From NCBI GenBank assembly GCA_016713765.1, contig JADJON010000001.1, positions 806,001 through 870,000 of the forward strand: a stretch of DNA of 64,000 bases. The letters are read 5' to 3'. How positions within the stretch are numbered: the stretch's first letter is position 1; every line of letters begins with the position of its first letter. Position numbers and translations under genes: made by a program. A model generated the notes under the pieces. It ran no database searches. It was not told where the DNA came from and saw nothing but the letters and a program-made list of their open reading frames with translations. Origin of the DNA: Bacteroidota bacterium. Its GTDB lineage: Bacteria; Bacteroidota; Bacteroidia; AKYH767-A; 2013-40CM-41-45. This document shows positions 58,663 through 64,000 of the stretch, piece by piece.

Positions 58663-59708
58663 ATGAATACAGAAGCTAAGTTAATCAAAACCAAGTTAGG
58701 CTTGTTGAAGTTAGCCGAACAATTGGGTAATGTATCCCAGGCGTGCAAAGTGATGGGCTATTCACGGGATAGTTTCTATCGGATCAAAGAGTTGTACGAT
58801 ACTGGTGGGGAGACGGCTCTGCAGGAGATCAGTCGGAAGAAGCCGATACTGGCCAATCGGATGGATATAGCCTGGGAGAACGCCATCGTACAGATGGCCA
58901 CCGACTATCCGGCCTACGGTCAGCTTCGTGCATCGAACGAGTTGCGTAAGAAGGGGATTTCTGTTTCACCGGCCGGGGTACGGTATATCTGGATGCGGCA
59001 TGATCTGGAGACCTTTGCCAAGCGTCTGAGCGCTTTGGAGGCGAAAGTGGCTCAAGACGGACTGATTCTCACCGAAGCGCAACTGGTTGCCATGGAAAAG
59101 AAACGGGAACAGCAGGAAGCCATTGGCGAGATTGAAACCGAACACCCCGGTTACCTTGGAGCCCAGGACACGTATTATGTGGGCAATATCAAGGGTGTAG
59201 GCCGGATTTACCAGCAAACCTTCATCGACACCTACAGCAAAGTAGCCTTTGCCAAATTGTATGACCGTAAGAACGCCTTGACGGCAGCCGATATGCTCAA
59301 CGACAAGGTGCTACCATTCTTTGAGGAGCATGGCTTGCCGCTGCTTCGGGTACTCACAGACCGGGGTACAGAGTACAACGGCAAGCGGGAGAGTCATGAG
59401 TACAGTCTTTATCTGACACTGGAGGATATCGATCATAGCCGTACCAAGGCCCGGCATCCTCAAACCAACGGCATCTGCGAACGCTTCCATCGGACAATCC
59501 AGAACGAGTTTTATGCGGTTGCCTTCCGAAAAAGGTCTTTGGATCGCTGGAGGAATTACAGAAGGATCTGCATCAGTGGATAGAAGAGTACAACTGTGAA
59601 AGGACACACACCGGAAAATACTGCTTTGGTAAAACACCAATGGAGACATTCCTGGACAGCATACCCTTGGCGCAAAGTAAAATGCTCGATAAATTAGCAA
59701 CCGGTTAA
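58663..59708 (+). pseudogene. IS481-like transposase with a C-terminal frameshift
   Basis: The frame from 58663 encodes an N-terminal helix-turn-helix ([20 protein letters not shown]) and a DDE integrase core with [22 protein letters not shown] and [12 protein letters not shown] supplying Asp, Asp and Glu. At the run of five A near 59528-59533 the frame shifts: the continuous reading stops at 59583, while the next frame goes on as [20 protein letters not shown] and KTPMETFLDSIPLAQSK to a stop at 59706-59708. One more A would restore a 348-residue protein. The catalytic triad lies before the shift. It may be an inactivating deletion, a sequencing error or a frameshifting site; the run is not a classical slippery heptamer. 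Confidence 0.85.
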
Positions 59709-59762
59709 AAGTTATTCCGGGCGACGGATCCTTAAAAATCCGTCAGACCGGAAATAACTTTT
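59707..59762 (+). terminator. Long hairpin after the transposase gene
   Basis: AAAAGTTATTCCGG and CCGGAAATAACTTTT pair with one bulge, enclosing a second stem GACGGAT/ATCCGTC. It lies at the transposase stop codon inside the IS and could end transcription or shield the element from read-through. Confidence 0.65.
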
Positions 59763-59817
59763 AACCAACCCTGTCTGTCAGGTGAAGTTCTAACTATTAC
59801 ACATAAGTCTACCGCTT

Positions 59818-59878
59818 TTCCTCGGTCTCGGTCTCGTCCCTCGTCCCAGGTCCCTCGTCCCTCGCCCCACGTCCCTAA
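59818..59878. repeat. C/T-rich heptamer tract right of the IS
   Basis: GTCCCTC, GTCCCAG, GTCCCTC, GTCCCTC, GCCCCAC and GTCCCTA follow one another, after two GGTCTC words. It is the same word family as in 24563-25030 and continues the repeat island interrupted by the IS. Confidence 0.85.
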
Positions 59879-59880
59879 AA

Positions 59881-59910
59881 AAAAAGAGCCGCACCACCGC
59901 GACTCTTTTT
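59881..59910 (-). terminator. Terminator of the anti-sigma-type ATPase gene
   Basis: AAAAAGAG and CTCTTTTT pair at the base and CCGC/GCG inside. It lies 30 bp beyond the stop codon of the minus-strand gene. Confidence 0.75.
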
Positions 59911-59940
59911 CAATGCTAGTCTAACCAAACTATCTTATAA

Positions 59941-60381
59941 TCAATTATTTCCGAGCTTGAAGTGGAGTTCGACCACCCGGCCGTTTTCGGAGAAAATGAG
60001 CTGGTCGGTGAGGTGCTTCATGAGAAAAATGCCGCGACCACACTCTTTTTCGAGGTTTTCGGGGGCGGTCGGGTCGGGGAGATTGTAGTAGTCGAAGCCG
60101 CGGCCTTCGTCGGAGATCGTGAAATTCAGGGAGTTATTGACGCGGCCGTATTTGATGTGCACCTTTTTACCGGGATCCGATTGGTTTCCGTGGTAAATGG
60201 CGTTGGTGACAGCCTCGGTGAGGGCCACCAGCATGTTGCCGTACATGTCCTCGCTGACTTCGTACTGGTCGCGGAGCTGGTCGATCATGCGCTCCACGGC
60301 GCCAATACTATCCGGCTGGGACCGGAGCTCCAGGGTCTGTAATTGGTCGTTGCCCTGCATCAGCAGTTCGCTATTTTTCAA
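59941..60381 (-). CDS. RsbW-like ATP-binding protein (anti-sigma type)
   Basis: The 146-residue protein is a GHKL ATPase domain of the serine-kinase anti-sigma factor group: LVALTEAVTNAIYHGNQSDP is the N box, ISDEGRGFDYYNLPDP the G1 box and ECGRGIFLMKHLTDQL the G2 box. RsbW-type proteins bind sigma factors or phosphorylate anti-anti-sigma proteins in the cytoplasm; no partner gene is next to it. Its start overlaps the end of the DUF4175-like gene by 11 bp, so they are translationally coupled. A start at 60358-60360 (MQGND) is also possible. Confidence 0.9.
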   Translation of the reverse strand: MKNSELLMQGNDQLQTLELRSQPDSIGAVERMIDQLRDQYEVSEDMYGNMLVALTEAVTNAIYHGNQSDPGKKVHIKYGRVNNSLNFTISDEGRGFDYYNLPDPTAPENLEKECGRGIFLMKHLTDQLIFSENGRVVELHFKLGNN

Positions 60382-62383
60382 TGGATTGGAAGTAATCTGA
60401 AACTTTTTGCCGGTAGAAGGAACTGAGCGACGGAGGTACCGTCCGGAGCAGTTCCATCTCCTTTAACTTAAGTCTTTTATACTCCTCGAAGGCCGCAGGG
60501 TTACGCTCGAAGCGATTTTTCGCCTCCTCGGATTTGCGTTGTTCGTCCTGGTCCCGCTCGCGCTCGGCCCGTTCGCTTTCCAGGAGCCGGGTCAGGATCT
60601 CTTCCTGCCGTCTCAGGGTCTGGTCGGAGATCATCCGGTTGACGATGTCCTTCTCCGTCTGCTCCATCTGGTTGGCGATGTCTTCGAGGTTGCCGAGCGA
60701 CTTGCGGCCGTCCTTGTTGTCTTCCTGGTTGAGCTGCTGCAACTGCTGGCGGATGTACTCCTGCTGCGCGGCCATCTTGGCGAGTTGTTCGCTCATCGAC
60801 TGGTCCTTGCTGATCTTGCCCTGGCTCTTCGAACCCTGCTGCTTGAGCTGGTCCTTCATTTTCTGCATGTTCTTGTTCAGCTCCTGCTGCATCTTTTTCA
60901 TCTCGGCGATCGAAGACGATTTCTTCTTGCCGGGCTTCTTACAGGAGGCCGACGGCTGGGCGTTCGCCTGCTGCTGCTGCATCTGCTGGAGCGCTTCGCT
61001 GAGTAGCAGGGTGAGGTTGTTCACCGAGGTCATCACGAATTGCTGACGGCTGCGCGCCTGGGGTACGTTGCGTTCTTCGAGGTTGGAGATGGCCTCGCCC
61101 ATGTTCTGGTTGATCGCCGCGATCTCCTGGTTCACCTTCGCCTGGATCTGCATGACGCGCTTGGAAAGCGCGAAGAGCGAATCCTCGATCACCCGCGCGT
61201 TGTCCTTGAGCCGACGTTGCTCCTGTCCGGCGCGGAGGTACTGCGGGTTGTTGATGTCCATCCCGCGCAGGTCCTGCATCAGTTTCTCCTGGTCGAAGGA
61301 CATGCGGAGCAGGTTCTCGAGCAGGGCGCGGAGCGCGTCCATGTCCTCTTCGGCCTGTTCCTGCTCCATCTGCTGCTGGTTCTTTTCCATCTTCTGCGCC
61401 AGCTGGTCCATTTTCTGGGCTGCGTTCTTCTGCGACTTGCCCGCCTTGTTGTTCTTGCCCTGGTTCAGTTGCTGGCTGCTGTTCTCCATCTCCTGCTGGA
61501 TTTCCTGCTCCTGCTGGTCGGTGTTTTCCAGGTTCTGCTTTTCCTCGAGCGCGTCGTTCTTCTTCGCCAGCTCGTCCATGTCCTTGCGGAAATCATCGAA
61601 CTCCTTGTTCAGCTCGTCCTGCTTCGCTTGCAGATCCTTGCTGTCGGCGTTCTTGTCGTCGGCTTGTTTGGAAAGGTCGTCCTGCTTCTTCGCGAGGTCT
61701 TTCAGCTTGTCGATGCTTTCCTGCATCTTCTGCTCGAATTCCATTTGCTTGAACAACTCCAGGGTGCGTTCCAGTTCTTTCTGGAGGTCCTTGTTGTCGT
61801 TCTTCATTTGACCGAGTTGCTCCTGGAGCTGGGTCTTGTCGAGCTGTTGCATGAGCTCCTGGAGTTGCTGCATGAGTTTCTCCAGTTCGGGCGACATGAG
61901 TTTGTCGAGCAGCGACTGCAGTTGCTCCTGCTTGGCGAGGATGTCCTCGTTCACGCGCTTGTATTCCTGTTCCTGCCGGTTCTTCTCCTGGTTCTGCTTG
62001 CTGATCTCCTCGAGTTGCTTGCGCAGTTCCTGTTCGCGTTTCAGCAGTTCTTCCGCTTTCTTCCGGTCTTCCCAGGATGCTTCTTTCTTCTCGAGCAGTT
62101 TGCGGTTGAGGTCGTTCACATCCTTCTGCAGTTGCTGCGCTTTGCGGATGCTTTCGGTGAGGTCGCTCTTGATCGACTGGTTGCTCTTTTCACTGCTCTC
62201 GGCGATCTCGCGCAGACTCGGGGCTTTGAACACGCGCACCGGTGTACGCGCGGCTTTGGGTCCGCTCACGCCGTCGTTGTCGCGCACTTCGAAATAATAT
62301 TCGACTTCGTCGCCGGCCTGGATGTTGACCGAGGAAAGATCCCAGGAATAATAGAACGCGTCGGTGGTCAGGCTGCGGTTCAC
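60371..62383 (-). CDS. DUF4175-like protein, C-terminal coiled-coil part after a nonsense codon
   Basis: This open frame of 670 residues is in the same frame as the gene at 62459-63721 and is separated from it only by a TAG codon (62459-62461) plus 25 readable codons. It opens with Ig-like strands (QAGDEVEYYFEVRDNDG) and continues as a very long Gln/Glu/Lys-rich coiled coil (residues about 55-560), then a charged C-terminus. The GTG at 62381-62383 is the first usable start, but I think the real protein starts at 63721. If the stop is real, this half is translated only by re-initiation or readthrough. Its end overlaps the RsbW-like gene. Confidence 0.75.
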   Translation of the reverse strand: MNRSLTTDAFYYSWDLSSVNIQAGDEVEYYFEVRDNDGVSGPKAARTPVRVFKAPSLREIAESSEKSNQSIKSDLTESIRKAQQLQKDVNDLNRKLLEKKEASWEDRKKAEELLKREQELRKQLEEISKQNQEKNRQEQEYKRVNEDILAKQEQLQSLLDKLMSPELEKLMQQLQELMQQLDKTQLQEQLGQMKNDNKDLQKELERTLELFKQMEFEQKMQESIDKLKDLAKKQDDLSKQADDKNADSKDLQAKQDELNKEFDDFRKDMDELAKKNDALEEKQNLENTDQQEQEIQQEMENSSQQLNQGKNNKAGKSQKNAAQKMDQLAQKMEKNQQQMEQEQAEEDMDALRALLENLLRMSFDQEKLMQDLRGMDINNPQYLRAGQEQRRLKDNARVIEDSLFALSKRVMQIQAKVNQEIAAINQNMGEAISNLEERNVPQARSRQQFVMTSVNNLTLLLSEALQQMQQQQANAQPSASCKKPGKKKSSSIAEMKKMQQELNKNMQKMKDQLKQQGSKSQGKISKDQSMSEQLAKMAAQQEYIRQQLQQLNQEDNKDGRKSLGNLEDIANQMEQTEKDIVNRMISDQTLRRQEEILTRLLESERAERERDQDEQRKSEEAKNRFERNPAAFEEYKRLKLKEMELLRTVPPSLSSFYRQKVSDYFQSIEK

Positions 62384-62458
62384 CGGGAGGTTCTCGGAGA
62401 AGGTGCGGTTGCGGTTGGTGCCGGTGGTGTCGTTCGACTTCAGGAAATGATAGTGGAA

Positions 62459-63721
62459 CTAAAGGGCGCTGAAACCGTAGTCGTCGCGCACGAGTCCGCG
62501 GAAGAAGGTGCGCTTGGGCGAAAGCGAGTCCTGCTGTTCTTCCATGGTGATCGTCGGGTACTGGTCGGGCACGATGGTGATGCCGTACTTCACCGTATCC
62601 GGTGAGCCGAGGAAACGATTGGATGGAAGCAGCGCGTAGCTGTCGTTGTGCAGGAAGCGACGGCTCAGGCTGAACCGCTCTTCGCCTTCGGGTTGAAGTG
62701 CCAGCAGCGTGTCGCCGAACGCGAGACGGAAAACGTCGGTGTTGCGGGTGTTGAACGTCCAGGTGACCCGTGTACCCGCCGGCAGTACGAGGTCGCCGTT
62801 GTTCTCCAGCGTTTCGCTCTTCTTGTTCAGGTAGGCCGGGTAGTCGAGGCGCACCTGGAAGTTCATGAGCGTGGGTTTGGGAACGGCTTCAAGCTGGTAG
62901 GTGGACGAATAGAATCCGTCGGCCGTGAGGCGGAACTCCTGCGGTTGTTGCAGGTTGCGGAAGTTGTAGTGGAACTTCGTTGCCGATTCTTTTTCGAGGC
63001 GAAACAATTTGCCGTCGAGTTCGATGGACGCTTCGGCGGGGATCTCTTTTCCTTCAATACGTACGTCGAGGCGGAAGTCCTCCTGCTGGATCGCGCGGAG
63101 CGATTTGTTCTCGACAACGAATTGAAAAGGCGCCGGCTTTTCGAAATAGGTCCGGTGCTCGATGAGGCGTTTGGTGCTGTCGGTGATCAACGAGGGCGCC
63201 GCGAAGAGCAACACGAGTAGCACCGCCAGGGGCAGCGCCGCGTAGCGGAGGTATCGGCGGTTCTCACGCAGGTTGACTGCGGCGACGAACGGGACCGGCC
63301 GCAGCTCGTCGACCTTCTGGCTGATGGAGGCTTCGATCAGGGCGTTGTCGCCGGCGCTGCCGGCCAGCTCACGAAGCTGGAGGACGTTGAGGAGCTTGTC
63401 CTGCACGTGGGAAAAATGCTTCCCGATGATGCGCGCAGCTTCTTCGTGGGAGATGATCTTGCCGATGCGGTACAGATGGGCGAGGGGGATGGCGACGAAG
63501 CGGACCAGCAGGAACCCGATGCCAAGGATGAACGCCCAGAACAGGAAGGTGCGCAACCCGATGCTGAAGTGACCGAACGATTCGAGCAGGGTGACCAGCA
63601 GGAAAAAGCCCAACGAAAGGGTGAACGCGTAAATCGCGCCACGGATGAGTTGGTTCTGGTAGTATTTCCGGATGAATCCGTCCAGCTTCTCAATCAACAA
63701 TCGGTAGGAATCCGGTGCCAT
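62459..63721 (-). CDS. DUF4175-like protein, N-terminal membrane part, truncated by in-frame TAG
   Basis: The 420-residue product has two membrane helices near residues 28-45 and 55-75, a third at about 158-175 (RYAALPLAVLLVLLFAAPSL) and then periplasmic Ig-like strands. It ends at FRGLVRDDYGFSAL, where homologues continue as ...FHY. After the TAG the frame goes on with FHYHFLKSND, which fits that continuation, so the intact gene would have 1116 codons. The change could be AAG to TAG. The family is typical of Bacteroidetes and its role is unknown. A -7-type box lies 12 nt upstream. Confidence 0.8.
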   Translation of the reverse strand: MAPDSYRLLIEKLDGFIRKYYQNQLIRGAIYAFTLSLGFFLLVTLLESFGHFSIGLRTFLFWAFILGIGFLLVRFVAIPLAHLYRIGKIISHEEAARIIGKHFSHVQDKLLNVLQLRELAGSAGDNALIEASISQKVDELRPVPFVAAVNLRENRRYLRYAALPLAVLLVLLFAAPSLITDSTKRLIEHRTYFEKPAPFQFVVENKSLRAIQQEDFRLDVRIEGKEIPAEASIELDGKLFRLEKESATKFHYNFRNLQQPQEFRLTADGFYSSTYQLEAVPKPTLMNFQVRLDYPAYLNKKSETLENNGDLVLPAGTRVTWTFNTRNTDVFRLAFGDTLLALQPEGEERFSLSRRFLHNDSYALLPSNRFLGSPDTVKYGITIVPDQYPTITMEEQQDSLSPKRTFFRGLVRDDYGFSAL

Positions 63722-63733
63722 AATAGAGTATCA

Positions 63734-63741
63734 CAAATCTA
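63734..63741 (-). promoter_or_regulatory. Possible -7 box of the DUF4175-like operon
   Basis: TAGATTTG on the minus strand matches TAnnTTTG and ends 12 nt before the start codon. No clear TTG is seen at the usual distance. Confidence 0.35.
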
Positions 63742-63805
63742 CGAATTCGCCCGCAGGGCGGGGGATCGGTAGTAACGTAAGGGAACGTTAAAAGTTGAAG
63801 GGAAG

Positions 63806-63923
63806 TAGTGAACAGTGAACAGTAAACAGTGAACAGTGAATAGTGAATCCTGCCCACCGGAGCTTTAGCGTAGGTGGGAGCGTAGGCGGGAGCGAACAGC
63901 GAATAGCGAATAGCGAATAGTTG
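63806..63923. repeat. Heptamer tract with hairpin
   Basis: GTGAACA/GTAAACA/GTGAATA words (63806-63848), a hairpin at 63849-63879 (TCCTGCCCACCGG to AGGTGGGA), then AGCGAAT words to 63923. Same organisation as 24457-24562. Confidence 0.85.
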
Positions 63924-64000
63924 GGGTATTGGGGGTTTTGAGAGGTAGGTGACCGAATTTGGATTCGAATCCTCGTCACACAGTCCCCGGCAGGTGGTAG
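63924..64000. other. Right-edge intergenic sequence
   Basis: No gene is visible. A 12-bp palindrome GGATTCGAATCC at 63959-63970 resembles a tRNA T-arm, but the flanking stem and acceptor do not pair, so I do not call a tRNA. Confidence 0.4.

Larger units (their letters stand above)
58581..59801 (+). mobile_element. IS481-like insertion sequence with 7-bp target duplication
   Basis: The 1221-bp element is bounded by imperfect inverted repeats beginning TGTACTAGTTAG (left) and, on the other strand, TGTAATAGTTAG (right), extending inward through CTGACAGA and GGGTT. CATAAGT occurs directly outside both ends (58574-58580 and 59802-59808), a target site duplication. The insertion lies inside the heptamer repeat island. 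The element carries one transposase gene (58663-59708). Confidence 0.9.

Noticed and set aside
59521..59540. Classical programmed -1 slippery heptamer in the transposase
   Set aside because: The zero-frame codons read CGA AAA AGG, which do not fit X XXY YYZ, so a simple one-base deletion is more likely.
61040..62605. 521-residue Leu/Val-rich open frame on the plus strand
   Set aside because: It is antisense to the Gln/Lys-rich coiled coil of the DUF4175-like gene, which explains its composition.
63950..64000. tRNA-like T-arm (GGATTCGAATCC)
   Set aside because: The flanking bases do not form a T-stem plus acceptor on either strand, and no anticodon arm is found nearby.

Overview
The window reads as a chromosomal segment of a Bacteroidota (Bacteroidetes) bacterium; I cannot place it below phylum. 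The grounds are two large secreted proteins with type IX secretion (T9SS) C-terminal sorting domains, SprB-like, LamG, MopE and MBG modules, promoter boxes of the Bacteroidetes type (TTG, about 20 nt, TAnnTTTG), GldL-like membrane motifs, and families largely confined to the phylum (DUF6427-like, DUF4175-like).

Layout. 1-8835: ordinary small genes, mostly on the minus strand (nitroreductase, a double Fe-S protein, muconolactone isomerase-like, YceI, TrpRS, an L,D-transpeptidase remnant, SdiA-regulated-like protein, zinc ribbon, VOC and SRPBCC proteins), plus on the plus strand a PQQ-type beta-propeller and a PadR/membrane protein pair. 9184-21321: one 4045-residue T9SS cargo with a sedolisin/subtilisin-like protease domain and a run of NPRVVTN heptapeptides. 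21411-24456: a GT-C membrane protein and an acyl-CoA carboxylase beta subunit.

25355-50758: a long exopolysaccharide locus. It begins with an NtrC-type sigma-54 activator and a hybrid histidine kinase with an Hpt domain, then a single-domain response regulator, Wza-like export lipoprotein, Wzc-like autokinase, Wzx flippase, GT4 glycosyltransferase, Wzy-type polymerase, an 881-residue fusion (phosphotransferase, nucleotidyltransferase, thymidylate-kinase-like), a hexapeptide acyltransferase, a tandem GT4-GT4 protein, an acyltransferase-3 protein (minus strand), a T9SS surface protein, an EF-hand protein, a DUF1972-type glycosyltransferase, a WecA-like initiating transferase and a membrane-anchored response regulator. 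Three sigma-54-like GG-N10-GC sites lie just upstream of three of its transcription units, which suggests that the NtrC-type regulator drives the locus. Lipid-linked units would be started by the WecA-like enzyme, extended by the glycosyltransferases, flipped by Wzx, polymerised by Wzy and exported through Wzc/Wza.

50880-64000: TfoX-like protein, a GT-C-like membrane protein carrying a 13-G run, purD, small membrane proteins, ybeY, a beta-rich outer-membrane-type protein, a 484-bp tandem repeat block, a complete IS481-like element with a 7-bp target duplication and a frameshifted transposase, an anti-sigma-type ATPase, and a DUF4175-like gene broken by an in-frame TAG.

The gene-poor intervals (24457-25354, 29922-30460, 50759-50879, 55499-55655, 57040-58580, 59802-59880, 63780-63930) are filled with imperfect tandem repeats that nearly all have a 7-bp period but different words, mixed with short hairpins and a longer element of about 90 bp. 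This is the most unusual genome-scale feature here. No rRNA, convincing tRNA or CRISPR array was seen.
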